In this document: positions 1 through 12,689 of the stretch, in pieces
Numbering within the stretch: position 1 is the stretch's first letter
Layout of the letters: every line of letters begins with the position of its first letter
From: Asterias rubens
Taxonomy: Eukaryota; Echinodermata; Asteroidea; Forcipulatida; Asteriidae
DNA length: 64,000 nt
Direction of reading: 5' to 3'
NCBI RefSeq assembly: GCF_902459465.1
Contig: NC_047080.1
Span: 5,557,214-5,621,213, forward strand
The notes under the pieces: model-generated
What the model saw: only the letters and a program-made list of their open reading frames with translations
Databases searched by the model: none
What the model was told of the DNA's origin: nothing
Position numbers and translations under genes: made by a program

Positions 1-171
1 GTCATTCCAGGGGCTCACCCGGGTCAGCCCCAGCCCCAAGTGCCCTGCTTATGGAAAGGGTCACTTGGGGCTGGCTCGAGAGGGCGAGTGTGATCGTTCG
101 ATTAGCTCTTGGTAGGGGGTCACCCGAATTACCACCCCGGGTCGACACAGGGAAGCTAATCAAACGCACCC
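1..171. repeat. Foldback element family D, cut by window edge
   Basis: Matches the right three quarters of the element at 10494-10737: GGGGCTCACC, GGTCACTTGGGGCTGGC, GAGAGGGC and the end GGGAAGCTAATCAAACGCACCC. The left arm is outside the window. Confidence 0.75.
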
Positions 172-1053
172 AGTGTTTTGATCAGTGGGATTTGTTGGTG
201 GGATTTGTTGGTTTTCAGCTGCCCTAGGACAACACATTGTCCTGGCCTTGATGCTTCATTCTTGTTATGGCAAAGCAGGTTTTTCTTAATAATGAAAGTG
301 CACCCTATGAGGTCAATTTCAACATTTCAACGGCATGTAGGTAATGACTAGTAATGAAGCCATTTATGTGTGATCATACTGTTCATTTCAAATGCATAAT
401 TAAGGCAATTTGGGTCTTGTGTCAATCATCAATCTTGGATCCGATTAGACTTTTTTTTATACCTAGCTATTTATATAATTAGCCATTGATCAGTCTGATT
501 GCTGATCGAATTCCACAAAAACAGTAGTCTATTTTGACAGGTTTTAAGTCATTTTGAACGTGTTCTTGGAATTTTCAGTGACATTGTGTGTTGTGACATT
601 TATGATCTCCACATGATGTATGAGTGATGGGATCATCTCACTTTTAATAAAACAACAAATGAATGACCAGGTAGCTGTGAAAAAATAATTTCTAGACTTT
701 CACAATTGAATTGTCAGCATTTCAAACAATACTGTTGGTTTGGTTACAGTTGAAGAATAGTCTCATATTTGTCTCCTGGACAATTCAGCTCAGTTATATG
801 GGATTCACTGATGTGATCTGAATAGAATGTACTCTTCAAAAACTTATAATGAACTCTCCTTTATCTGACGGACAACACATTCTGCTCTACCATAACCTTG
901 CATGGCTCGATTTCTACACTTGGCCAGTGATTTCATTGCAGCCAGAAAGCTAAAGACAGGAAATGTCTAGGGGGTCTTGTTTTTTTTTTTTCAATTCAAC
1001 TTCTTTGTCTCAAAATAATTATGTTTAGTTGTGTTTGAGTCTCATGAATATCT

Positions 1054-1393
1054 TTAAAGGGAAGGTACACGTTTGGTGATTACTCAAAACAATATTAACT
1101 TAAAAACTTACTTGGTAACGAGCATTGTAGAGTTGTCGATAGTATAAAACATTGTGGGAAATGACTCCCTCTGAAGTAATGTAGTTTTTGAGAAAGAGGT
1201 AATGTCTCACTAAAATAATAGTGAAAGCACACAAATTCGTCCAACAAGGGTGTTTTTTCTTTCATCATTTTCTCCAATTTCGATGACCAATTGAGCCAAA
1301 ATTTTCACAGGCTTGTTGTTTTGTGGTTATGATGGGATACACCAAGTGAGAAGACTGGTCTTTGACAATTACCAGATGTGTCTCTCCCTTTAA
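1054..1393 (+). repeat. Foldback family A (TTAA-ended MITE), diverged
   Basis: Starts TTAAAGG and ends CTTTAA. It shares with the other family A copies GGTAATTACTCAAAA, CTTGGTAACGAG, TAGTATAAAACATTGTG, CTCCCTCTGAAGTAA and GAGAAGACTGGTCTTTGACA. The central palindrome is lost. Confidence 0.8.
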
Positions 1394-1605
1394 ATCATAC
1401 TGAGTATCACCCAAACACGAGAAGAGATAAATATTCTCTCAGTGTTTTGTTCCAATAAGACAGTCACGTTAGATGATAAAACTGTGTTCTAATTTTGAGT
1501 CTAGTCTTGGGGAATATTCTTTAGCTTTATCTGGCACCAATACATTCTGCTTGATCATACCCCATGCAGCGCTCACATTTTACACTTCAGTGTCTGCCAG
1601 TAAAC

Positions 1606-1997
1606 TTAAAGGCAGTGGACAATATTGGTAATTACTCAAAATTGTTATTATCATACATTACAACCTCACTTGGTTACTAGTAATGTGGAGAGGTTGATAG
1701 TATAAAACATTGTGAGAAACGACTCCCTCTGAAGTGAGGTAGTTTTCAAGAAAGAAGTATTTTTCCACAAATTTGATTTCGAGACCTCAACTTTAGAATT
1801 TGAGGTCTCAAAATCAAGCATCTGAAAGCACACAACTTCGTGTGACAAGGGTGTTTTTTTCTTTCATAGTTGTCTCGCAGCTCCGATGACCAATCAAGCT
1901 CAAATTTTCACAGGTTTGTTATTTTATGCATGTTGAGATACACCAAGTGAGAAGACTTGTCTTTGACACTTACCAATAGTGTCCAGTGTCTTTAAGA
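1606..1997 (+). repeat. Foldback family A (near full length)
   Basis: Starts TTAAAGGCAGTGGACA and ends TGTCCAGTGTCTTTAA, an imperfect terminal inverted repeat. The centre carries GATTTCGAGACCTCA and its complement. About 390 bp, no coding capacity; short open frames across it are artefacts. Confidence 0.88.
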
Positions 1998-2387
1998 CTG
2001 GACAAGTCTGGTGGTCTTATCGTTTTCAATTCAAGATCTTTGTCTCTAAAGAATAATTTCAAATTGTTAAGTTTGAGTCTCACAAATATCTTTCAATCCT
2101 GCTGAGTATCGCTCATATATCAGAAGTGATAAATATTCCCTCAGTGTTTGTTCCAATGAACAGTTTACTTGATAAAACCAGAAGACGATCAGAGCATACT
2201 GGTCAAAACGTCGAGTTGAAACCAACGGTTTTTTTTTCAGAACCACCCCCAACTCATTCAGAGATAGTTATTACATGGTGTTACCGCAAACCTTTCCATT
2301 GTATTTTCACCGTGCAAAGTTTCAAATCAAACCGATAAAACCCTTTTCTCATTTGATTCTAGTCTCCTCTCATTTGGACTCTGGTCT

Positions 2388-2802
2388 GATGTGGCCGAGC
2401 GGTTAAGAGCACTGAATTCAAATTCTGGTGTTTCTGATCAGCAGAGTGTGGGTTCGAATCCCCAGCCGTGACACTTGTGTCCATAAGCAAAACACTAAAC
2501 CATTGCTTCGTCCTTTGGATGGGACTTAAAGCCGTTGGTCCCATGTGTTGTGTAACGCATGTAAAAGAACCCGGTACACTTATTGAAAATAGAAGGGGGT
2601 TCGCCCTGGTGTTCCTGGCTGCAGCTGCTGTATGCGCTGTAGCACCTTGTAAACCCTTATAAGGTGCTAAATAATAGGGTCTCAGAATTAATCACTGCAA
2701 TAACCCACCTTTCTGAAAGTTTGTATATACTCAGCGCATTGAGTACCTTGTTTGGTAGATATGTGCGCTATATAAGACTTTGATTTTATTTTATTTGATT
2801 AT
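2388..2802 (+). repeat. tRNA-derived SINE
   Basis: The 5' head contains RNA polymerase III box A (TGGCCGAGCGGTTAAGAG) and box B (GGTTCGAATCC) in tRNA(Leu/Ser)-like layout. A body (GACACTTGTGTCC) and a tail GCGCTATATAAGACTTTGAT with a TTTTATTTTATTTGATT end follow. It is not a tRNA gene: the acceptor stem is not closed and the body follows without a terminator. Confidence 0.82.
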
Positions 2803-2950
2803 TTGGTATATAAAATGCTGGTTCAGTAAAGATGCTAAGCTACAACTCGTACGGTCTTGTGGATTCCCCCTCCCCCTAAATTTGAGCCCTGTCATGTTCA
2901 TGCAGATGACTTTGCTTGAATCAAAATCTAATGATTTGTCTTGTTGCGCA

Positions 2951-3186
2951 GGGCCCAATTTCATAGCGCTGCTAAGCATACAAACTTGCTGAGCATGAAA
3001 TTTCTTCCTTGATAAAAACAGGATTTACCAACCAAATTTCCATTTGTTGCTTGTTACTGGTATTCAGCTGTTGATTGCTTATCCTGACAATCACTTGGAA
3101 AATTGGTTGGTAATCCTGTTAATATCAAGGAAGAAATGTCATGCTAAGCAAATTTGTGTGCTTAGCAGCTCGATGAAATTGGGCCC
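2951..3186. repeat. Foldback element (GGGCCCAATTTCAT termini)
   Basis: 236 bp. The left end GGGCCCAATTTCATAG pairs with the right end GATGAAATTGGGCCC. Inner arms CTTCCTTGATAAAAACAGG and GGTAATCCTGTTAATATCAAG also pair. Confidence 0.82.
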
Positions 3187-3628
3187 TTGATGGGAAGCAA
3201 CACTAGTGGATAGTCCACCCTGGCCCCCAACGTATCCCAGTGGCCCTGACTATAATTACGCTGATTGGATTGGGGTGAATAGTTGTTTCACACATGAAGT
3301 CTTTTGTCATTAATCAAAGCACAGACGATGACTGAGAGTCCTCTTTGGAGGCAGTCATTTGTTCCTCGAATCTTTTGTTGATGCTCAGTCAGGTCTCTGC
3401 CTCTTTCTCTAGTCAGGAAATCTGCTTCGTGGCGCAACAGGCAAACCATCTGTCTAGAGAGCAGACTTATATATATATACAATAAACAAATCTTGTAGGG
3501 AGTAAGTGGAATGGAAAATGAGTAGAATAATTTGTTGGGTTTGAATCCAATCACTGACTTGAGTGTATTTTGAAATGACTCAATCTTCTTCTAATTGTCA
3601 TTTCAGTTTAGTATCAAATTCACTTTAG

Positions 3629-4289
3629 TTAAAGGAACACGTTGCCTTGGATCGGTCGACCCAGGTCAAAATTCCAGTTGAACCTAGTTAACTGGGGTCA
3701 ACTGGTTCAACTGGATAGTGATCAAACTCGTCCATTTTCCATATTAACCAACTGGTTTGGACTAGGTTTAACTGAGTTCAACTAGGTTGAAATTATAAAC
3801 CAGTTGGTCTCTGTCCGTTTTCCATATTAAACCAACTGGTTTTAACTGTGTTTAACTAGTTTATCAACTGGTTTCAACTAGTTCCAGTTAAACCCAGTTT
3901 AACTAGGTTCAACTGGAATTTCGACCTGGGGAGTTGGTCTTTGAAAAGCGTTTGTTATAAAATGCACATGGGTAGAAAGATGTTGTAAAAGTAGAATACA
4001 ATGATCCACACAAACATGCCTCGAAATTGCACGGTTTTCCTATTACCTCGTCGACTAACACGGTCGGCCATTTATGGGAGTCAAATGTCTAATGTTTGAC
4101 TCCCATAAATGTCCGACCGTGTGAGTTCGCACAGTAAAATGAAAACCACGCAATTTCGATGCAAAGTTGTGTGGATCATTGTATTCTACTTTTACAACAT
4201 CGTTCCAATCATATGCATTTTATAGAAAGCGGTTACAAAACGCTTTTTATAGACCAACTCGTCCGATCCAAGGCAACGTGTTCCTTTAA
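3629..4289. repeat. Foldback family B, with another foldback nested in it
   Basis: Outer element: TTAAAGGAACACGTTGCC at the left and GGCAACGTGTTCCTTTAA at the right, with long near-complementary arms meeting at ACGGTCGGCCATTTATGGGA. The nested element at 3660-3930 has termini CCCAGGTCAAAATTCCAG and its complement and is built of AACTGGTT/AACTAGTT motifs. Host sequence resumes as AGTTGGTCTTTGAAA. Confidence 0.88.
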
Positions 4290-5009
4290 CTATTTTAAAC
4301 CAAAGGAAACATTTCATGATGCAATAACCAACAGGAAACATTTCAGTTGATTTTTTATCAGTCAAAATAATTGACCTGGTACTCCTCAATGACTACTTGT
4401 AAATAGAAATTAGTGATCATTACGCATGGTTGTGATTTCACTTGATTTGTTTTCAGGTTTCAAATGTTTATTTTAGTTATTATGCATGGTTGTGATCTCA
4501 CTTGATTTGTTTTCAGGTTTCAAATGTTTATTTTAGTAACTACCAATAACCTTGAAATGGTCATAATGAAGAAGCCAGCAGTTGGTTAAGGAAGTAGTAT
4601 TGTTTTGATTGCGAGAGAAGTTTTTGTATTGTTAATTCTAGAGATCAATAAAGAAGACCTTCAGTGACTGTTGGAGTAAGAGTCCTGCAAATATTTCATA
4701 TTTTTTCATATTTCATATTTTTTCATTATTTCATATTTCTTATTCCATAGCCTATTAATTTTTTTAATAAAAAAATATAAAATATACTTTTTATTTTATT
4801 TTTAAAAGTAATTAACCATGAGGGAAACTTACTGGGTATTGTTTTTTTGATAATTTGGGGTTGAACTAGTATGAACAAACAGTGTAGTGTTAATGAGCTT
4901 GATGCTTGATAAATACAAAGACTGGCCCCCATTTGAGTGAGTGCAAAAACACACTTATTCTAGCTGTCCAGATACAGGGAATCCTACATGAATGGCCGCT
5001 ACTCAGAGC

Positions 5010-5388
5010 TTAAAGACACTAGACACCTTTGGTAATTGTCAAAGACCAGTCTTCCCACTTCGTGGATCTCAATTTTGTATGCATACCTAACAAACCTGTG
5101 AAAATTTTAGCTCTCGAAGTTGTGAGATAATAATGGAATAAAAAACACCCTTGTCACACGAAGTTGTGCGCTTCAGATGCTCGATTTTGAGACCTCAAAA
5201 TCTAATCCTGAAGGTCTTGAAATCAAGTTCGTGGAAAAGTAATTCTTTCTTAAAAACTACCTTTCTTCAGAGGGAGCCGTTTCTCACAATGTTTTATACT
5301 ATCAACAGCTCTCCAGTACTCGTTACCAAGTAAGTTTTTATGCTAAAAAGTATTTTGAGTAATTACCAATAGTGTCCAGTGCCTTTAA
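5010..5388 (-). repeat. Foldback family A, inverted copy
   Basis: Reverse orientation relative to 1606-1997: starts TTAAAGACACTAGACACC, ends AGTGTCCAGTGCCTTTAA, central GAGACCTCAAAATC. Confidence 0.87.
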
Positions 5389-5625
5389 AGCTCAGCTGTG
5401 CCTTGTTGGGGTGAACCATGGCAGTAATAGTGCACCATTCCTCGTACCACATTGTCACACATCCTCCTTTTCTTCAGCCCCTCAGCTTGTCACCCGGAGC
5501 ACTGTATATTTCACAGCTTTCATACTGAATAATGTTTAAGGAATAAGTTTGTTGGAGGTGTCGTCAGGGGCTTCTAAGAATCATTTATCACCTAGGAGCT
5601 AAGTGCAGATTTTGGTCTCAAGTAG

Positions 5626-5977
5626 TTCCAATCAATGTGATTTTCGATTCCAATCGATGTGATCTTGACTTCCATCAACGTGATTTTGATTCCAGTCAAT
5701 TTGATTTTCGATTCCAATCAAAGTGATTTTGATTCCAGTCAATGTGATTTTGATTCCAATCAATGTGATTTTCGATTCCAATCAATTTGATTTTCGATTC
5801 CAATCAATGTGATTTTGGTTCCAATCAATGTGATTTTGATTCCAATCAATGTGATTTTGATTCCAATCAATGTGATTTTGGTTCCGATCCATGTGATTTT
5901 GATTCCGATCCATGTGATTTTGATTCAAATCAATGTGATTTTGATTCCAGTCAATGGGATTTTGATTCCAATCAATG
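5626..5977. repeat. 21 bp minisatellite
   Basis: About 17 units of TGTGATTTTGATTCCAATCAA with point variants. Because 21 is divisible by 3, several frames stay open on both strands; these are not genes. Each unit contains the inverted repeat TTGATTCCAATCAA. Confidence 0.93.
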
Positions 5978-5989
5978 CTCAAGTCAACA

Positions 5990-8299
5990 GAGGTGTGTGT
6001 GGGGTGTCTATCAGTTTAAACCTAGGCCTTTTATAATAGACTAGACCTTACACAAAATGTAAAAAAAAAATAAAAAAAAATAAACAGACAACGAGAGAAC
6101 AAAACAAAGTAAATGGGGTGGACTAGACTTGATGACATGTCGTTAGGCGCTGCCTATTTGTTACTAACACACATTCTGCTGTTCATGCAGTTAGACACAT
6201 ATGCAATGGTCGTAGGTAACGCGTGATTGCAACTGACTCACACACATACTGTCTTGACTTCAAAACTAGGGGTGGACAGACATTTTGTGTGTTCTAATTC
6301 ACTTGTGATTATCCCTCATTGACTGATAACTGATCTGTACCTTCCCTCCATAGTCTGATATTTTAACTTTAAATGTCAATGAACTTCAACATTAAATGTC
6401 AATGAAATTCAACAAAATGTATCAGCCATTATTTGTAAAGGCCAATTTAGTGTCAGTAAAATATATTCTTTCTATTGTATCATTAATCATTGCTCTATAC
6501 AATACATAGTCTCACCGTTTTCATGAGTTGCTTTGTTATTAAAAGACAGACTAGTTTGTCAAAACAAATGTTGTGTCCTTTTTGTATTGCTGATGACATT
6601 GCTGAGTCTATTATTCCTAGAAAATGCATCAATTTTAGCTGTCAGTTTTTACGTGTATTTAATCCCTTGGGTTCAGTCAAGATTTCACCCAGGTAGAAAT
6701 AGTTCCGAACACACCCTAATCTCAAACCTGGAGCTTACAGTGTATGCGGTTGGGGTGTCATTTTATAGTCACTTCCAACCCAATCTATGTTCCCCCCTCT
6801 CACTCCAAACGCCGTCTCCAGTGTGCAAATTTACCCTTCAACACCCATCCAGAAGAAATGACCCTAATATGTGATGCGAAAACGAGTCGAATTGGAAACA
6901 ACACCCTATACGGTGCTATGATATCGATACATGTTAAAGCAAATTTACCCGGAGCATTGAATTGTCCGTCCTCTCCTCTAGCAACCGTTAAACCGTGGAC
7001 TGTCCGGGCACCACCCACCGGCGTTGTAACCGTGCTAGGCAAACTCCACTTGTGAAAAATAGCCCCCTGGGGGCATCCCTAGGGAAGAGGATGATTGATT
7101 GTGGAGCCACGCGCACAAAGAAACCGGCTTGCAGATGCGCCGGGCAAAACTCTGTGTAATAAGTTGGGTGTCGAGTTGATCGGAGCGAGTATGGTGAAGT
7201 CAGAACAATCATGGAAATTATGTCGATGGTTTGGAACGCTTGTTCATTGCTTTACACCTTGTGATTAATAGAGGATTTATCATTCCATTGTTTTTTGGTA
7301 GAATCAGGGTTCATCTTCTATGAGTTTGCTATCACTCTGCGGATAGTGCATTGTTAACGTAATCGTTGTTGTTCTCGTTATCGAGGCCTGTGTGACCGGA
7401 CCTTGAGGCGGGTCTGAGATTATTATTGTTATAATTGAGTCTAAAGGGTGTCAGAGACTATAAAAAGATGAATCAAATTTGAAAATGATGAGGTTTAATA
7501 TTGGATTAGGTTCATAAGATGTTTTACAGGTAAACTTATTCAATGGGTTGACGATTCCATCACATGGTGTTGTTATTATGGATTCACCAACAGTTGTGAA
7601 TATTTTCGTGTTGAGCCTCCGTCCCGTCGTATCTCTAGGGACGTTTTCTTGTTACCATCTGCCTCCGTCTCCTCCTTCTTCCCCCTCATCAGTATGCCAT
7701 CAGGAGGGAGTCTTCCTTATTGAGGATTCCTAAAGCATCTTTGCTCTTTCTGTGATCATCTGGGGGGTCGACATGACAGAGTTGTTCATCAGGTGGATCG
7801 GAGAGGCCTTGCTGTGATAGGAATACTGATTGCAAGAATGAGGAAAGGAAACCAGTGTAGATTTGTGTTTGATTCGCAACATTTAAAGTTAAATATCAGC
7901 AATAATGCACCACTGATTACATCTAATATAACGACAAATGCTTCACTCGATTCAGTCTATATATCTCAACTAATGCTGTTTTCATTTGTATGGTACATTT
8001 TTTTGGCCAACATCTGAATCTTGAAAACACTTAATTAAAAATTGAAGGGAGAGTATCCGTGATGCAAGACTCAGTGTTTGCAGCCTGGAAGCAAAGCTTA
8101 TCTACCCATATCAATATCAGAAAATTTGTTAATTTGAGTCTGTTCACACTTCGTTATCTTTTGTGAAGTGTACCCTGAAGATACAATAGAGATCACAATG
8201 AAGTAGGTCATTACTTCAAAGGCACCCATCTATTTTAGGTATGTGTGTCTTGTTATAATGAATTGTTTGTGTTGATAAGTATGATGGCTTTTGGCTTAT
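5990..8299. other. No gene seen
   Basis: Mostly unique AT-rich sequence. The longest open frames (6533-6874, 6744-7055) overlap one another and resemble nothing known. 6680-7200 is somewhat GC-richer. Confidence 0.55.
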
Positions 8300-8985
8300 T
8301 CCTGACTGGCTATATTGGCTATTGGCTGATATTGCCCTTGGCTACTGGCTGATATAGCCCTTGGCTATAGGCTTATATAGCCATTGGCTATGGCTGATAT
8401 AGCCATTGGATACTGCCTTATACAACCATTGGTTTCGGCTGATATAGCCATCAGATACTTGCTTATGTAGCCATTGGATGCTGGCTGATATAGCCATGTA
8501 TACTGGCTTATATAGCCATGTATACTGGCTGATATAGCCATGTATACTGGCTTATATAGCCATGTATACTGGCTTATATAGCCATGTATACTGGCTTATG
8601 TAGCTATTGGATACTGACTGATAAAGCCATTGGACACTGACTGGCTGATATAACCATTGGATTCTGGCTGTTATAGCCATTAAATACTAGCTGATAATAT
8701 CAATATATAGTCATTGGATACTGGCTGATATAGCCATTAAATACTGGCTGATATAGCCATTGGATACTGGCTGATAAAACCATTGGATTCTGGCTGTTAC
8801 AGCCATTAAATACTAGCTGATATAGCCATTGGATACTGGCTGATATAGCCATTAAATACTGGTTGATATAGCCATTGGATTCTGGCTGATATAGCCATTA
8901 AATACTGGCTTATATAGCCATTGGCTTATGTAGCCATTGTATACTGGCTGATATAGTCATTGGATACTGGCTGATATAACTAGTG
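8300..8985. repeat. About 23 bp minisatellite
   Basis: Some 29 irregular units of GATACTGGCTGATATAGCCATTG, variable in length. Each carries GGCTGATATAGCC (arms GGCT/AGCC). Confidence 0.9.
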
Positions 8986-9339
8986 CCGCATCGACAACAT
9001 TGAAGCATGGTCCAGCCAAAGTCACAGCCATCCAGTCCACTCCACTTGGTGTATGTGATTGATTCCATCCATGCAAAGCAGATAGGACGATAGTGTGCTT
9101 TGTTGTGCTTTGACAATCTATCTGTCTGACCGGCCAACAATGATGAAATAACTGGGTCTACATTTATCCAGACATGTTAATTGAATGTTTTATTGGGATG
9201 ATATTGATTTATTACTAATTATTTGTGTATGTGAAAGAGATTTGTGCAGCCGTCAGTCGTATATCACACCCACCTATATCCTGTTTGGCAACCTCATTCT
9301 CATGGCCTTAGAGCCAGCTTTCAATACCCCTGTCATAGG

Positions 9340-9960
9340 TTGGTATTATTATTATTATTATTATTTTATTCGCCATAACAGTACAAAACAAAATACATTG
9401 ACAACATTATACCCCAAGATGGGCAAGGGACAACAAAAGCAAATACACACTATGATCCGTAGATCTGTTGCCCCACATCTGGGGTACACAATAAAATTAA
9501 TATAGATTTAACATAATATAGTACACAAAGCAATAATAAAAGCAGAAAATTAAAGACCAATAGAAAATATATATTAAGAATAAAAATAAATTAAATTAAA
9601 TTAAAAATAAATAAATAAGTAAAAATAACAGATGGGGTAAGGATAAACAATAATGGGAAATAAATAAATAAATAAAACCTAAACTCGTAGATAAATTAAA
9701 ACGACTTAAAATATTGCACAAGTGATTGGGCTAAAGCTACTATTCAGTAGATTCATGAGATTGACAGACAGAAAATCTAAGTGATTTGAGAAAGCTGTGG
9801 AAGGGCAAGAGCAGTAGTGAATTACGAATGTTTTCAGGCAAACTAGACCAAAGTCTGGCGAAAAGATGAAGAGCAGATAAGGTATAATGAAGGTTAAAGT
9901 GGCTCAAATCAATATTCTGATATATGCTTCAAATTTGATCTAACAATAAATCAATTTTAA
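9340..9960. repeat. AT-rich retroelement-like remnant
   Basis: Begins with (TTA)n and TTTTATTCGCCATAACAG, followed by A-rich sequence with AAATTAAATTAAA and AAATAAATAAATA runs, and ends in GAAAGCTGTGGAAGGGCAAG sequence reminiscent of 58660-58760. No open frame of an enzyme. Confidence 0.45.
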
Positions 9961-10054
9961 TAAATCAATCCATCACAAGCATTTTTTCCTTTTTCCTTTG
10001 TAAAAGTTATTTATTTGAATTCACTTTTTGTGTTTTGTTTGTTTGTTCTTTTAG

Positions 10055-10199
10055 TTTGGCCCAGCGCAATAAGTCGATTAGAGACTCGTTTACGAATGAT
10101 GCAAACATTGGATTTCTTGAGATTCTACTAGCTAAGATGAATACTAGTATGAAGAAGCTTCAAGAGATGCTCCGCCTTATTGAAACAACCCACCCATGA
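10055..10199 (+). CDS. Terminal coding exon of an unidentified gene (partial)
   Basis: A long pyrimidine tract ending TTGTTCTTTTAG precedes an open frame of 47 codons that ends in TGA at 10197-10199. The first base (10055) completes a codon from a missing upstream exon (phase 2 intron). The product runs LAQRNKSIRDSFTNDANIGF then LEILLAKMNTSMKKLQEMLR and LIETTHP. It is helical and Leu/Met/Lys-rich with heptad-like spacing, as in a coiled-coil C-terminus. Codon use and composition look coding, unlike the flanks. I do not recognise the family, and no convincing upstream exon was found in 1-10000, so the preceding intron may be long or begin outside the window. Confidence 0.5.
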
Positions 10200-10493
10200 T
10201 GTCATCATTCTTAGGTTTGCTATTTATTCTGTCTTTCCTTTATATCCTTTTGTAGCTTGAGCTTTGAACACCAGGCTTTTTTTCTTCATCTTCTATATCA
10301 AACCTTCGCATGGCTATCTGAGAAGTTTGTTTTTTTGTCTTCTGCATCAAAGCTTCTAATAGCAATCTTTGATGCCGCTTTCCTTCCAGTTTTGTTTCTT
10401 TGTACTTTCTTTGTTCACCAATGAGGAATCTCATTTCCTTTTATAGAATTATTGTTTTTTAAACACGTGTTTCAACTCTACTTCCTCACATAT

Positions 10494-10737
10494 AGGGTGC
10501 GTTCAATTAGCTTCCCGGGGTTGACCCCGATCTGCCCCTCGATACGTTTGAATAGCTAGGATGTCATTCCAGGAGCTCACTCGGAATGCGCCCTGCTTGT
10601 TGAACGGGTCACTTGGGGCTGGCCTGAGGTGCATGACGTCACCACGAGAGGGCAAGTGATCCTTCGATCAGCTCTTGTCAGGGGCTCACCCGAATGAGCA
10701 CCGTGGGGACGCCCAGGAAGCTAATCGAACGCACCCA
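10494..10737. repeat. Foldback element family D (MITE-like)
   Basis: Terminal inverted repeats GGGTGCGTTCAATTAGCTTCC at the left and its near complement GGAAGCTAATCGAACGCACCC at the right. The interior is GC-rich and itself partly palindromic. A second copy opens the window. It is non-coding and directly abuts the 23 bp tandem array. Confidence 0.8.
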
Positions 10738-10738
10738 A

Positions 10739-11913
10739 TCTGAACACAGACCCAGGGTTAGTCTGAACACAGACCCAGGGTTAGTCTGAACACAGACCCA
10801 GGGTTAGTCTGAACACAGACCCAGGGTTAGTCTGTACACAGACTTAGGTTAAGTCTAAACACAGACCCAGGGTTAGTCTGAACACAGACCCAGGGTTAGT
10901 CTGAACACAGACCCATGGTTAGTCTGAACACAGACCCAGGGTTAGTCTGAACACAGACCCAGGGTTAGTCTGAACACAGACCCAGGGTTAGTCTGAACAC
11001 AGACCCATGGTTAGTCTGAACACAGACCCAGGGTTATACTGAACACAGACCCAGGGTTAGTCTGAACACAGACCCAGGGTTAGTCTGAACACAGACCCAG
11101 GGTTAGTCTAAACACAGACCCAGGGTTAGTCTGAACACAGACCCAGGGTTAGTCTGAGCTTGGCCCCAGAGTTGCACTGAACGCAGAGTTATACTGAACA
11201 CTGACCCAACCCAGGGTTACTGAACACAGACCCAGGGTTATACTGAACACAGACCCATGGTTAGTCTGAACACAGACCCAGGGTTAGTCTGAACACAGAC
11301 CCAGGGTTAGTCTGAGCTTGGCCCCAGAGTTGCACTGAACGCAGAGTTATACTGAACACTGACCCAACCCAGGGTTACTGAACACAGACCCAGGGTTATA
11401 CTGAACACAGACCCATGGTTAGTCTGAACACAGACCCAGGGTTATACTGAACACAGACCCAGGGTTAGTCTGAGCTTGGCCCCAGAGTTGCACTGAACGC
11501 AGAGTTATACTGAACACTGACCCAACCCAGGGTTACTGAACACAGACCCAGGGTTATACTGAACACAGACCCATGGTTAGTCTGAACACAGACCCAGGGT
11601 TATACTGAACACAGACCCAGGGTTATACTGAACACAGACCCAGGGTTATACTGAACACAGACCCATGGTTAGTCTGAACACAGACCCAGGGTTATACTGA
11701 ACACAGACCCAGGGTTAGTCTGAGCTTGGCCCCAGAGTTGCACTGAACGCAGAGTTATACTGAACACTGACCCAACCCAGGGTTACTGAACACAGACCCA
11801 GGGTTATACTGAACACAGACCCATGGTTAGTCTGAACACAGACCCAGGGTTATACTCAGCACAGTCCAATGGTCACACTGAGCACAGACCTAGGGTTAGT
11901 CTGAACACACCCT
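10739..11913. repeat. 23 bp satellite-like array with higher-order units
   Basis: Core unit TCTGAACACAGACCCAGGGT plus TAG. A variant block beginning TCTGAGCTTGGCCCCAGAG recurs at 11153, 11311, 11469 and 11719, with spacings of 158, 158 and 250 bp; the last exceeds 158 by exactly four 23 bp units. Confidence 0.95.
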
Positions 11914-12689
11914 TGGTCTATGTCAGTCAGCCTGGGATATGCTGAATAAGTTCCAACCCTGGTTTCATGGTCAGTGTAACCCTGAGTCTGTGTCCTCCAA
12001 CCCTGGGTCTGTACTTAGCCAAGCAGATGGATCCTCATCTCACTGATTCATTGCAGACTGTACATCAATAAATTAAACCCCTGAACAACTCCGCAGTATT
12101 AAGACATCAGCATTAATATTACATTAGCAGATTGCATAGTAAATAGCAAATTCATCTCCTATCCTATTTTGCTTTGTCTTTCCATCGTTAAACTTGTCTG
12201 GTTTTTCCTGACGCAGTGAACATTTCTGCTGGCATGTACTCTGTATATATTGGTTATATACATCTGTACCTTCCTTCTTGCATATTGCTCTGGGTATGAA
12301 CTGCTTCATTTCACATCAAGAATCTGTCTCCAATCACATCTTACTCAATCCTACCCTAAGGTCTCTGCTACAAATCTAAGTCTTGTTTTCTGACTTTCTT
12401 ATATCCAAAGGCCTCGTTCCAACACATCCTCTCCATACCGTCCTAATCTGACGTACTGTGAAGCCTTTTCCTCAAGCCTGTCTAACTCTCACACCTTCAG
12501 ACCTCTTCCCTGTCTCATGGATCTTAGTGTGCCACACCCGTAGGCCTTCTCCATTTACATGATCTTTCCTTAATGATGTTCTTTGGTTGCCTATCTTACT
12601 TTCCTGAATTGGGGGTCGTTTCTTGCCCATCACACGAACTGGAAATGTCCAGCCCACCCTTTCTTCCAAATCACACTTATCAGCCCTTC

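Noticed and set aside
2390..2475. tRNA gene
   Set aside because: Boxes A and B are present but the acceptor stem is not closed, and the sequence continues into a SINE body with a tail.
5782..6044. Asn/Asp-rich repeat peptides on both strands
   Set aside because: Created by a 21 bp minisatellite; similar frames on both strands with no other coding signal.
10739..11913. CRISPR array
   Set aside because: Repeats are contiguous without unique spacers and the genome is eukaryotic.
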